A stretch of 64,000 bases of DNA, taken from PALSA-505 sp963762615 (GTDB taxonomy: Bacteria; Actinomycetota; Actinomycetes; Streptosporangiales; Streptosporangiaceae). Positions 42,671-50,656 of this stretch are shown in pieces. The position numbers and the translations under genes are program-made. Position 1 is the stretch's first letter. Every line of letters starts with the position of its first letter. The stretch is from the NCBI GenBank assembly GCA_963762615.1, contig CAVXLG010000013.1, positions 682,001 to 746,000 of the forward strand, given 5' to 3'. A model generated the notes under the pieces. The model ran no database searches. It was given only the letters and a program-made list of their open reading frames with translations, and was not told the origin of the DNA.

Positions 42671-44107
42671 TCACGACCTGGAGTAGCGGAGGAAGCAGAT
42701 GCCGGCGTGACCTGGCTTGCCGCCGCAGAACTGGGATCCGAAGCGGTTGGTGCTGGAGATCCACAATCCGGCGTGGGTGATCATCATGTTGTCCGCGTTG
42801 GCGGACCGGGACATGGTATAGAGCGCCGCACCGCTCTTATTGAGCTGTACCTGCCCGGTGCTCACAGCGAGCCCTTGCAGACCGTGATCAGGTATCGCAC
42901 CGGGACCGGCCTTGTTGCAGCCGTTCGGGTTCTCAGCCCAGCGCGGATGCCCGGCAGCGTAGACGGCGCTGTTGTCGGCGGCCACGGAGTAATACGAGTC
43001 ACAGCCGGAGTACTCCACCCATTTGTGCAGTACCGGCGCGTGGGTCGCCGGGAAGGCCGCCACCGCGTCGCACAGCCCGCTGCGCGGGGCAGAGGCCGAC
43101 ACGTTCCACGGCCGGGTACCGGTGGAGGCGGTGTAGATCGTCCCGTCGCTGGGTGACCAGGCCGCGGTCCGGATGTAGAACGCCTCATTCGTCTCGCACT
43201 GGTAGGGGAAGCCCTTGGGCAGGTTTCCCTTGCTGCCGTCCCATTCCGGCGACGTCCAGCCGGTCACCTTGGCCGGGTGGGCGGCCAGGTTCAGCATGAA
43301 GATCTGCTGCCGGGGCAGCCCGCCGACCGAGGTGAAGTCGCCCTCGACCAGGTCGAGCGCGCCCCGGTGGCTGAGCTGCTGGTTGTAGACGTAGGAGTTC
43401 TTACCGGTCGTGCACGTGCCGTCGGACTTGCAGTAGTGGTAGAAGCCGGAGATGTGCAGGTGCAGGAAGCCGTCGTCCTTACCGGTGACCGGGCTGAGGC
43501 TGGCCATGTACGGGTCGGCGCTGCTTCCGTTGATCGAGGTGAACTGTCCGCCCGCCAGGATGTGCCCCTTCACGGCGAGCAGCGTCTCCACCCCGCCGCC
43601 GCTGGTGCTGTGGCCGAAGCCCGGTTGCACCGCGCCGGTTAACGTGCTGATTTTCGCGATGTTCTTCACCGCCGTGCCGGCCACGGAACTGAAGTCTCCG
43701 CCGATGTACGCGTTCGAGCAGCCCGGTCCGTTGAAGGCGATCGAGTTGACGATGCCGTTGATCTTCGGGTGCCATGATGTGATCTTGTATGGCGCGGTAG
43801 CCCTGAAGCTGAAGACGCCGGTCCGCAGGAACTTAGTGCCATGCTGGACTATCGACCTGAAGCTGCCCGCCGCGTAGATGGTGCCGCCGCACTGCACCAT
43901 CTGCCGGATCTGGTCCTTGCCGCCCTTCGGGGCCGGCACGAGTTCCGGCGTACCCGCGGCCGGGCTTGCCGACACAGCGGCCGGTGCCCGCCCGGAAGAG
44001 GCAGGCGCGGCGGCCGCGGGTGCCGCGTACCCGGCGACGCTGAGCGCGAGCGCGCCCCCCGCCGCCGCCGTGCTACGCAGGATCTTCCGTCTGCTAAGAG
44101 AATTCAT
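42671..44107 (-). CDS. Secreted beta-propeller-like protein, paralogue 2 (Tat signal)
   Basis: 478 residues, closely similar to the preceding protein along its whole length (shared VNSIAFNG, YIGGDFSSV, GFYHYC, YNQQLSH, GDFTS.GGLPRQQIFMLNLA, EWDGSKGNLP, HPRWAEN.GCN). Here the signal has a proper twin-arginine motif, SRRKILRSTAAAGGALALSVAGYAAPAAA, so the protein is predicted to be exported folded by Tat. GGGGG lies 5 bp before the ATG. The function is unknown; the Cys positions are the same as in paralogue 1. Confidence 0.82.
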   Translation of the reverse strand: MNSLSRRKILRSTAAAGGALALSVAGYAAPAAAAPASSGRAPAAVSASPAAGTPELVPAPKGGKDQIRQMVQCGGTIYAAGSFRSIVQHGTKFLRTGVFSFRATAPYKITSWHPKINGIVNSIAFNGPGCSNAYIGGDFSSVAGTAVKNIAKISTLTGAVQPGFGHSTSGGGVETLLAVKGHILAGGQFTSINGSSADPYMASLSPVTGKDDGFLHLHISGFYHYCKSDGTCTTGKNSYVYNQQLSHRGALDLVEGDFTSVGGLPRQQIFMLNLAAHPAKVTGWTSPEWDGSKGNLPKGFPYQCETNEAFYIRTAAWSPSDGTIYTASTGTRPWNVSASAPRSGLCDAVAAFPATHAPVLHKWVEYSGCDSYYSVAADNSAVYAAGHPRWAENPNGCNKAGPGAIPDHGLQGLAVSTGQVQLNKSGAALYTMSRSANADNMMITHAGLWISSTNRFGSQFCGGKPGHAGICFLRYSRS

Positions 44108-44204
44108 AATTTCCCCCTACCAGAAGAAACGGGGAGCCGTGGCTATCCCGGGGAGTTCTGGGTCTCCCGTGGAGTTGTGAGTCTCCCGGAGCCCGGCAAA
44201 GTGC

Positions 44205-44263
44205 CCGGACACCAGGCAAGCCATAAATAAGACGGCGCAGAGCTGCCCGCAGTTCACAGGATC
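44205..44263 (-). promoter_or_regulatory. Conserved upstream block of propeller paralogue 2
   Basis: It matches the block before paralogue 1, including TTCAC..GATC at one end and GGCAAGCCATAAATAAGACGG at the other. It lies about 100 bp upstream of the start codon, as in the other copy. Confidence 0.45.
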
Positions 44264-44288
44264 ATGCCTGGAATGCTTGCTGATTTCA

Positions 44289-44314
44289 TACGTGACCTCT
44301 CGGTCACGTAATAT
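44289..44314 (+). promoter_or_regulatory. ArsR-type operator (TACGTGACC-N4-GGTCACGTA) overlapping a leaderless promoter
   Basis: A perfect 9-4-9 inverted repeat (44289-44310) overlaps the -10 box TAATAT (44309-44314), which ends 7 bp before the GTG of the downstream ArsR gene. Autorepression is the obvious reading. The divergent propeller gene starts 182 bp away and could also be controlled. Confidence 0.7.
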
Positions 44315-44321
44315 CCCGGGC

Positions 44322-44642
44322 GTGGCCGACGACGACCTCGTGTTCAAGGCGCTCGCCCATCCGACCCGCCGGCTCCTGCTCGACCTGCTCTTCCGGCGGG
44401 ACGGTCGCACGCTGACTGAACTGGACTCCGGACTGGAGATGACCCGCTTCGGGGTGATGAAGCACCTGCGCGTGCTCGAGCAGGCCGGCCTGGTGGTAGC
44501 CCGGCGGTCCGGGCGGGAGAAGCTGCACTTCCTCAACCCGGTGCCGATCCGCCTGGTTCATGACAGGTGGATCGGCAAGTACACCGAGCGTCAAGGCGCA
44601 GCCCTGACAGGCCTCGGGCAGGACCTGGAGAGCCAAGCATGA
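44322..44642 (+). CDS. ArsR-family transcriptional regulator
   Basis: 106 residues: DDLVFKALAHPTRRLLLDLLFRRDGRTLTELDSGLEMTRFGVMKHLRVLEQAGLVVARRSGREKLHFLNPVPIRLVHDRWIGKY. The recognition helix is TRFGVMKHLRVL, and the C-terminal IRLVHDRWIGKY is typical of ArsR proteins paired with AHSA1/SRPBCC genes, though no such gene follows here. The leaderless GTG at 44322 sits immediately after its operator. Its stop codon directly abuts the stop codon of the convergent Lon-domain gene. Confidence 0.92.
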   Translation: MADDDLVFKALAHPTRRLLLDLLFRRDGRTLTELDSGLEMTRFGVMKHLRVLEQAGLVVARRSGREKLHFLNPVPIRLVHDRWIGKYTERQGAALTGLGQDLESQA

Positions 44643-45311
44643 TCAGTTGGGGCTCCAGGGCGAGTACCTCAGCCCGGGCGCGGGGGCGGAGGTGAACGTT
44701 CGCAGCATCGCGGTCTCCCTGGACAGCAGTGCCCGCTCAGCCTCCAGCCGGCGGAGCGCGTCCGGCTGGACCAGGAGCGCCTGGCGGTCCGGCAGGTCTA
44801 CGACCATCGACGCCGCTACCAGGTACGAGAGCGGAACGGGCTCCTCGGGCAACTCCGGAATCGTGACCTCGCCTATCCCCTGGTTGGCGAGCACGACGAG
44901 ATAGTCACGAAACGCGCGCCGCACCGCCTTCGCGGCGAGGCCGGCGGCGGCTTCGTCGCCGGTGTCCTCCGGGAGCAGATCCACCTCGCCCTGCAGGTAC
45001 GGTCGCGAATGATCAAGGCTCGCGAGCCGGAACCGCTGAGTCCCGGTGGTCACCAGGTCAAACCGGCCATCCTCGTGCTCCCTGACCTGGCCGAGCGCCG
45101 CCGCGCAGCCGATCTCATAGAGCGCGGAGATCCCGTCCACGCCGGTCTCGCGTCCCTTGCGGATCGCGATGACGCCGAACTGCCCCGGCTCCGGTCCCGC
45201 CAGCAGATCCCGGACGAGCTGCCGGTAGCGCTCCTCGAAGATGTGCAGCGGCAGCAGCAGGCCCGGGTAGAGCACGGTGCCGAGCGGGAAGAGCGGCAGC
45301 CTCTGGCTCAT
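44643..45311 (-). CDS. Lon substrate-binding (LAN) domain protein
   Basis: 222 residues of the Lon N-terminal domain alone: LPLFPLGTVLYPGLLLPLHIFEERYRQLVRDLL (the PLFPL..VLPG..LPLHIFE signature), FGVIAIRKG, EIGCAAALGQVREHEDGRFDLVTTGTQRFRL, and a helical C-terminus. No ATPase or protease domain follows, so it probably binds misfolded or target proteins as an adaptor. Such stand-alone LAN proteins are common in actinobacteria. It is monocistronic. Confidence 0.93.
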   Translation of the reverse strand: MSQRLPLFPLGTVLYPGLLLPLHIFEERYRQLVRDLLAGPEPGQFGVIAIRKGRETGVDGISALYEIGCAAALGQVREHEDGRFDLVTTGTQRFRLASLDHSRPYLQGEVDLLPEDTGDEAAAGLAAKAVRRAFRDYLVVLANQGIGEVTIPELPEEPVPLSYLVAASMVVDLPDRQALLVQPDALRRLEAERALLSRETAMLRTFTSAPAPGLRYSPWSPN

Positions 45312-45458
45312 ACTCCGAATCTATGCCAGGCAGGGGCCGGGGCCCGGACACGCCCGGCCCCGTTCGGGCGGGACCCGCGCCCCGTCGGGGGTGCTCCCGG
45401 CCATACTGGGAAGGAAATGATGATCGGCAATTGACGACATTTCTAGCAATAGGCGGAC

Positions 45459-46451
45459 ATGATGCAGCTGCGCGCAGGCGTAGCAATTGATCTTGGGACG
45501 GTCAACACGCTGGTCTGGGTCCGGGGCAAAGGCCTCGTCGTGGAGGAGTCCTCGGCGATCGCGGTCGATACGCTGATGGGCAAGGCGATCGCCACCGGCG
45601 AGGCAGCGGACGTGATGACCGGGAAGGAACCTCAGGACGTCGAGGTGATTCACCCGCTGCGCGACGGGGTCATCGCCGACCTGGGCGCGGCCACGGCCAT
45701 GCTGCAGGCCTTCTTCAGCCGGGCGCGGCTGCGCCGCGTCGTGCTGCGGCCGTCGGCCGTGGTCTGCGTGCCGAGCGGGGCTACTTTGGTAGAGCGCCAG
45801 GCACTGGCGGCGGCCGTGCAGACCCGCCGCCCACGCTGCACGGTGCGGATCGTCGAGGAACCGGTCGCCGCCGCCGCGGGCGCGGGCTTCGACCTGTCCG
45901 GAGGCGAGGGCATCTTCATCGTCGACGTGGGGGGCGGGACCACCGAGATCGCGGTAGTCGCCAGCGGGCGGGTGGTACGTGCCGACTCGCTGCGGCTCGG
46001 CGGAAACGCCATGGACGAGGCCATAGTCCAGACGGTAAAAACCGAGCTCGGCCTGCTCATCGGGCCAAAGACAGCCAGACGGCTGAAGATGGCGCTGGGC
46101 CTGACCGGGGGAACGGCCGAGCGGGTGGAAACGATTGGCGTCGACCTCAAGCGACGGACACCGCGGGTGGAACAGATCCCGGGGAGCGTGGTCTGCGACG
46201 CGCTGGAGCCGTCCGTCGCCAGGATCGTCGACGCCGTGCGGGAAATACTGCTCGACCTCCCCCCGGACCTGGCCGAAGATGTCGTGCGGGGCAAGATCTG
46301 CCTGGCCGGAGGCGGAGCGCTGCTGCCCGGCCTGGCCAGCCGGATCGAGGTGGCGTCGGGCATCCCGGCGCTCGTCGTGGACGATCCGCTGCGCTGCGTG
46401 GTCCGCGGAGCGGCCGAGATCCTCGAGGGCAGAGACGGCCTCGTCGCGTGA
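45459..46451 (+). CDS. MreB/Mbl-like actin-family protein
   Basis: 330 residues with the actin-fold ATPase motifs: AIDLGTVNTLVWVRG (phosphate 1), VVCVPSGATLVERQAL, IVEEPVAAAAGAGFDL, IFIVDVGGGTTEIAVVASG (phosphate 2), GGNAMDEAIVQTVK, and ICLAGGGALLPGLASRI (adenosine). It is close to MreB in length and motifs. There is no mreC or mreD beside it, so it is likely an accessory Mbl-type paralogue rather than the main rod-shape operon member. The start is the first of two adjacent ATGs after AGGCGG. Confidence 0.92.
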   Translation: MMQLRAGVAIDLGTVNTLVWVRGKGLVVEESSAIAVDTLMGKAIATGEAADVMTGKEPQDVEVIHPLRDGVIADLGAATAMLQAFFSRARLRRVVLRPSAVVCVPSGATLVERQALAAAVQTRRPRCTVRIVEEPVAAAAGAGFDLSGGEGIFIVDVGGGTTEIAVVASGRVVRADSLRLGGNAMDEAIVQTVKTELGLLIGPKTARRLKMALGLTGGTAERVETIGVDLKRRTPRVEQIPGSVVCDALEPSVARIVDAVREILLDLPPDLAEDVVRGKICLAGGGALLPGLASRIEVASGIPALVVDDPLRCVVRGAAEILEGRDGLVA

Positions 46452-46554
46452 GGCACGAGGGACCTGCGCCGGGATCGCCCGGCCCGCTGGGGCGGTCGTC
46501 TTCGCTGGCCGGCCGTCCGCGATTACAGCGGCACGGGACCGGGTCTAGCGGTCC

Positions 46555-47769
46555 TCAGGCCGGGTCCCGCTCGATCGGGCAGGTCATGCACCGCGGGCCA
46601 CCCCGGCCACGGCCGAGCTCGCTGCCGGCCACCGTGATCACCTCGATGCCGTGCTCGCGCAGCATCGTGTTCGTGGCCTCGTTACGCTCGTAGCCGACGA
46701 TGACCCCGGGGGCGACCGCCAGGTAGTTGTTGCCGTCGTCCCACTGCTCGCGCTCGGCGGCCCTGAGATCCTCATCGGTGGTGAGCACGACCGGCTTGTC
46801 GATGTCCAGTACCTCGGCGAGCTTGTCCCACAGGCTGGGATTGGGCGTCACTTGCAGGTCGCCGCCACCGTCGGTGACCGTCCACGAACGCAGCCGCGGG
46901 TCGAGGTAGGGGTACAGCACGAACGTGCCGCGGTCGATCATGGTCATCACCGTGTCGAGGTGCATCATCGCCCGGGTGGCCGGCAGCTCGATGGCGATCA
47001 CCGTGCGTACCTGGCCGCTGCGGAACAGTTCCTGCGCCAGCAGCTCGACCGCCATCGGGGTGGTCCGCTCCCCCATGCCGATCAGCACCGCACCGGAGCC
47101 CAGCACGTGCACGTCGCCGCCCTCCGCGGTGGCCGGCACGTGGTAGCCGTCATCGTCGGCGTCATACCTGGTGAAGCCGCCGCCGGCAAACATGGGGTGG
47201 TACCGGTAGATGGCCCGGCTGTGCAGCGTCTCGCGCTGCCGGGCCGGCTTGGCCATCGTGTTGACCGAGACGCCCTGGTAGATCCAGCAGGAGTTGTCCC
47301 GCTGGAACAGGTGATTGGGCAGCGGCGGCAGCACGAAGTCGTCCTTGTGCAGCATCTCCCAGGTCAGGGCGCGGGCGTGGGCGGGACGCAGATCCGCCTT
47401 GAGCACCCCGCCGACAAGGAACTCGGCCAGCGCCGACCCGGCAAGGTCGTCGAACAGCTTGCGAACCGGCTCCACCAAGTTGGGACCGAGGATCTCCGGG
47501 GTGCAGACCCGGTCCAGGACGAAGGCCCGCCCTTCGGGCAGCTCGAGCGTCTCGCCCAGCAGCTGCCCGAAATAGTGCACCTGCACGCCGCGATCACGCA
47601 GCGCCTGGGCGAACGCGTCGTGCTCCTCCTGCGCCCGCCTGGTCCACATCACCTCGTCAAACAGCAGGTCCTCGACGTTCTGCGGGGTGAGCCGGGACAG
47701 TTCCAGGCCAGGCCGGTGCACGATGACCTGGCGGAGCTGCCCCACCTCTGACTGGACGTTGAAGCTCAT
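46555..47769 (-). CDS. arcA: Arginine deiminase
   Basis: 404 residues converting arginine to citrulline and ammonia. Seen are FNVQSEVGQLRQVIVHRPGLELSRLTPQN, LFDEVMW, NHLFQRDNSCWIYQGV (substrate-binding Asp in the FxRD region), GGDVHVLG, MMHLDTVMTMID (catalytic His), and GRGGPRCMTCPIERDP with the nucleophile Cys. The length matches the family. No arcB, arcC or arcD lies nearby, so it is an orphan ArcA, perhaps for acid resistance or nitrogen supply. GGGAG lies 5 bp before the ATG. Confidence 0.95.
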   Translation of the reverse strand: MSFNVQSEVGQLRQVIVHRPGLELSRLTPQNVEDLLFDEVMWTRRAQEEHDAFAQALRDRGVQVHYFGQLLGETLELPEGRAFVLDRVCTPEILGPNLVEPVRKLFDDLAGSALAEFLVGGVLKADLRPAHARALTWEMLHKDDFVLPPLPNHLFQRDNSCWIYQGVSVNTMAKPARQRETLHSRAIYRYHPMFAGGGFTRYDADDDGYHVPATAEGGDVHVLGSGAVLIGMGERTTPMAVELLAQELFRSGQVRTVIAIELPATRAMMHLDTVMTMIDRGTFVLYPYLDPRLRSWTVTDGGGDLQVTPNPSLWDKLAEVLDIDKPVVLTTDEDLRAAEREQWDDGNNYLAVAPGVIVGYERNEATNTMLREHGIEVITVAGSELGRGRGGPRCMTCPIERDPA

Positions 47770-47947
47770 CGCGGTCTCCCATCCCGCCGGCCTGCCGGAT
47801 CCCGACCGTGCTCCCGCTGAACGGCAGCACATGGCCGGGACGGTCAGGCTCTCACCTGGGCACCGTGGTCACCTGCCACAGGAGAAGTATCGCGCTATCA
47901 CGAGTGCCGCCGTCCAGAGCCTGAACCGCGCTGACAAACTATGAAGC

Positions 47948-48874
47948 GTGCCCGACCCGGATGACGCGGACAGCTCGCCGAGGGCAGAAGACCCCGGCGC
48001 ACTCGCCGAGGCGGCCGCGGTCACCGCGTTCTGGCGGGATCTCGGGCTGCCCGGCCTGGTAGATGTGCACACGCACTTCATGCCGCCCAACGTGCTGGCC
48101 AAGGTCTGGGCGTTCTTCGACAGCGGCCGCGGCGTGGCCGGCCATGACTGGCCGATCCTCTACCGGCGGCCCGAGGAGGAACGGGTCGCCCTGCTGCGGG
48201 CGTTCGGCGTGCTCAGGTTCGGCGCGCTGCCGTACCCGCATAAGCCCGGCATGGCGGCCTGGCTCAACTCGTGGGCGGCGGACTTCGCCGCCCGGACGCC
48301 GGACGCTGTGCATAGCGCCACGTTCTTTCCCGAGCCGGGCGCCGGCGACTACGTGACAGAGGCGATCGGGACGGGCGCACGGCTGTTCAAGGCCCACCTT
48401 CAGGTCGGCGGTTATGACCCGCGGGACACGCTGCTGGACCCGGTCTGGGGAATGCTCGCCGAAGCGGGCGTACCGGTCATCGTGCACTGCGGCTCGGGGC
48501 CGAGGCCTGGACCACACACCGGCCCGGGGCCGGTGTCGGAGGTGCTCGCTCGTCACGCCCGGCTGATGATGATCATCGCTCATCTCGGGGCGCCTGAGTA
48601 CGGCGAGTTCCTCGACCTCGCGCAGCGGTACCCCGGCGTCCATCTGGATACCACGATGGCGTTCACCGACTTCCTCGAAAACCTCGCGCCGTTCCCGGCC
48701 GCGCTCCGGCCCCGGCTGGCGGCGGCGGCTGACCGCATCCTGCTGGGCAGTGATTTCCCCAACATCCCGTACCCCTACCTGCACCAGCTGCAGGCTCTCG
48801 CCCGTCTCGATCTCGGCCCGGACTGGCTGCGCGCCGTCTGCCACGATAACGCGACCCGGCTGCTCGGCCTGTGA
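47948..48874 (+). CDS. Amidohydrolase-2 family metal-dependent hydrolase
   Basis: 308 residues of a TIM-barrel amidohydrolase: GLVDVHTHFMPP (metal HxH), LFKAHLQVGGYDPRD, VPVIVHCGSG (His), MIIAHLGAPEYGEFLDLA (His), and DRILLGSDFPNIPY (Asp). This is the ACMSD/decarboxylase-like branch. Members hydrolyse or decarboxylate small aromatic acids and amides; the substrate here is unknown. A GTG start is used, without a clear ribosome binding site. The N-terminal 25 residues are acidic and probably disordered. Confidence 0.87.
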   Translation: MPDPDDADSSPRAEDPGALAEAAAVTAFWRDLGLPGLVDVHTHFMPPNVLAKVWAFFDSGRGVAGHDWPILYRRPEEERVALLRAFGVLRFGALPYPHKPGMAAWLNSWAADFAARTPDAVHSATFFPEPGAGDYVTEAIGTGARLFKAHLQVGGYDPRDTLLDPVWGMLAEAGVPVIVHCGSGPRPGPHTGPGPVSEVLARHARLMMIIAHLGAPEYGEFLDLAQRYPGVHLDTTMAFTDFLENLAPFPAALRPRLAAAADRILLGSDFPNIPYPYLHQLQALARLDLGPDWLRAVCHDNATRLLGL

Positions 48875-49141
48875 ACCCGGCCCGTTCAAGATCGTCGAGA
48901 TGATCGCCTTCGCCGGGCCGACCCCCAGAGGCAGCTGAATAACCCTGCTGTCCATTAAGCAGCGATCCGCTGACCTGCTGCTTTGCAAATTGATCACGAC
49001 GATACGGGGCTTTATTCATCGGGCTCCCGGGGCGTGTCTCGTGGATCTTGCTGGCGCTGCCTGGCGGCGCTGCTTGCCGGCGAGCCTCCTGCGCGACGCA
49101 GCGGTGATCCAGCCCGGCCGACGCTGCGCGCCGGCCGGGCG

Positions 49142-50269
49142 TCAGCCGAGCTGGCGCAGGCGTTGCGCCGCAGCCTCCGGACCCACGTCGTTGACGAATG
49201 AGCCCATGCCTGACTCCGATCCGGCCGGGTACTTCAGTTTGTGGCACGCGCGCCTGATGGTGAAGAGCTCTAGGTGCAGGGCGAACTCGTTCCTCCCCTG
49301 CCGGGCCGGGGCCTGGTGCCACCCGGAGATATAGGGCGCGGGCGTGTCGAAGAGCCGGTCGAACCTGCGCAGCAGGTCGTGGTAGAGCTCACAGAATTCC
49401 GCCCGTGCCGCATCCGGCAGCGCAGCCAGGTCCGGCACCCTGGCCCGGGGATACATATGAACTTCGTACGGCCAGCGTGCGGTGTACGGGACGAAAGCCG
49501 TCCAGTGCCCGCCCTCCAGCACGATCCTCGACCGGCCAGCGCGCTCGGCCGCGAGGAGGTCGTCAAACAGGTTACGCCCGGTGCACCTCCGGTAGTCAGA
49601 TGATGTCTGCAGCATGCGCGACGTGCGCGGGGTGATGTACGGGTAGGCGTAGATCTGGCCATGCGGGTGGGAAAGCGTCACCCCGATTTCCTGACCGCGG
49701 TTCTCGAAGCAGTAGACCTGCTCCACCTCGGGGAGCAGGGCGAGCTCGGCTGACCGGTCAACCCAGGCCGCCATTACCGTCGCCGTCTGGGCCGACGTCA
49801 GGTCGGCAAAGCAGGCGTCGTGGCGCTGGCTGAAGCAGATCACCTCGCACCGGCCCGCGGCGGATCGCCCCCGCAGCAGGCTCGGAGGGTCCTGCGGGCC
49901 AGTGCCGGCGCCGCCCACCGGGTTGACCGTGCCGCAATCGCGTGGCCAGGTCCTCAGTGTCGGGAACCGGTTCTCGAACACGACCACGTCGTATTCCGGT
50001 GCCGGGATCTCGGTCAGGCTGGCCGCCGATGACGGGCATAGCGGGCACTGCCCGCCGGCCGGCTGGTAGGTACGGTCCTGCCGGTGGCTGGCGACGACTA
50101 CCCATTCGCCGAGTAGCTGGTCATAGCGGCGCTGCGGGGCCACCTGGACCGGGGCAAGCTGCCGGCGATCGGGGTAGTCGGCCGGCCGGGCGGGAGTGTC
50201 TCCGAAGTAAATGATCGAGCGGCCGTCCGCTAGAGGCACCGTTGCCTTACGCACGTCATCACGGCGCAT
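49142..50269 (-). CDS. galT: Galactose-1-phosphate uridylyltransferase
   Basis: 375 residues of the GalT branch of the HIT superfamily. Visible are QRRYDQLLGEWVVVASHRQDR, the zinc pair CPLCPSS, NRFPTL, EVICFSQRHD, ENRGQEIGVTLSHPHGQIYAYPYI with the nucleophile His in HPHGQ, and FVPYTARWPYEVHMYP in the second half. It transfers UMP between UDP-glucose and a hexose 1-phosphate. It is the last gene of a leftward operon starting with a glucose-6-phosphate isomerase, without galE or galK. The ATG at 50269 is 5 bp after AGGTGAG; a GTG at 50275 is also in frame. Confidence 0.93.
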   Translation of the reverse strand: MRRDDVRKATVPLADGRSIIYFGDTPARPADYPDRRQLAPVQVAPQRRYDQLLGEWVVVASHRQDRTYQPAGGQCPLCPSSAASLTEIPAPEYDVVVFENRFPTLRTWPRDCGTVNPVGGAGTGPQDPPSLLRGRSAAGRCEVICFSQRHDACFADLTSAQTATVMAAWVDRSAELALLPEVEQVYCFENRGQEIGVTLSHPHGQIYAYPYITPRTSRMLQTSSDYRRCTGRNLFDDLLAAERAGRSRIVLEGGHWTAFVPYTARWPYEVHMYPRARVPDLAALPDAARAEFCELYHDLLRRFDRLFDTPAPYISGWHQAPARQGRNEFALHLELFTIRRACHKLKYPAGSESGMGSFVNDVGPEAAAQRLRQLG

Positions 50270-50338
50270 CGGCACTCACCTGGCGGTCGGTCCGTGAACG
50301 GACACGGCTGGGCACGGTCAGAAGATCGCCGGGTGTCT

Positions 50339-50635
50339 TCAGCCGCCCGCAAGCGCGGCGATGAGGGCGATCTGATCGCCATCGTGAAGGTCGTAGCTCG
50401 CCCTGCCGTTCGCGGGGAGTGCCTCGTCATTGATCACTAGGACGAAGCCCGGCGCCAGCGTCCCCGAGGAGGTCAGCACGCGCTCAGCTAGGAAAGGGAA
50501 GCGCTCGCGCATCTCGCCCAAGAACTCGGGCCAGGTTCGCGCGTCGAGAAGCAACGATCTCGGCCTCGCGCTGCCGCGACTCTCGGAATCATTAATGAAG
50601 CCGGTCAACGGGGTGGGAAGCATAAGCGTAATCAT
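50339..50635 (-). CDS. MoaD/ThiS-like ubiquitin-fold sulfur carrier ending in Gly-Gly
   Basis: 98 residues: ITLMLPTPLTGF, LLLDARTWPEFLGEMRERFPFLAERVLTSSGTLAPGFVLVINDEALPANGRASYDLHDGDQIALIAALAGG. The order of strands, the LHDGDQIALIAALAGG end and the terminal Gly-Gly are those of MoaD/ThiS/CysO proteins, which are adenylated and carry a thiocarboxylate on that Gly. GGAGAG lies 6 bp before the ATG. It sits 21 bp after the JAMM-FGE gene and 69 bp before galT. No MoeZ/ThiF-type activating enzyme is encoded nearby, so activation would rely on one elsewhere in the genome. Confidence 0.88.
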   Translation of the reverse strand: MITLMLPTPLTGFINDSESRGSARPRSLLLDARTWPEFLGEMRERFPFLAERVLTSSGTLAPGFVLVINDEALPANGRASYDLHDGDQIALIAALAGG

Positions 50636-50656
50636 GTCGCTCTCCGTCGTGTTTAA

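Noticed and set aside
42423..42764. Third partial propeller gene between the two paralogues
   Set aside because: The similarity in this frame is a shifted reading of the 3' end of paralogue 2, not an additional copy.
48885..48900. CCGTTCAAGATC resembling the IS inverted repeat (CCGTTTCAAGATC)
   Set aside because: The match is short, lacks one base, has no partner repeat or transposase remnant nearby, and is probably chance.
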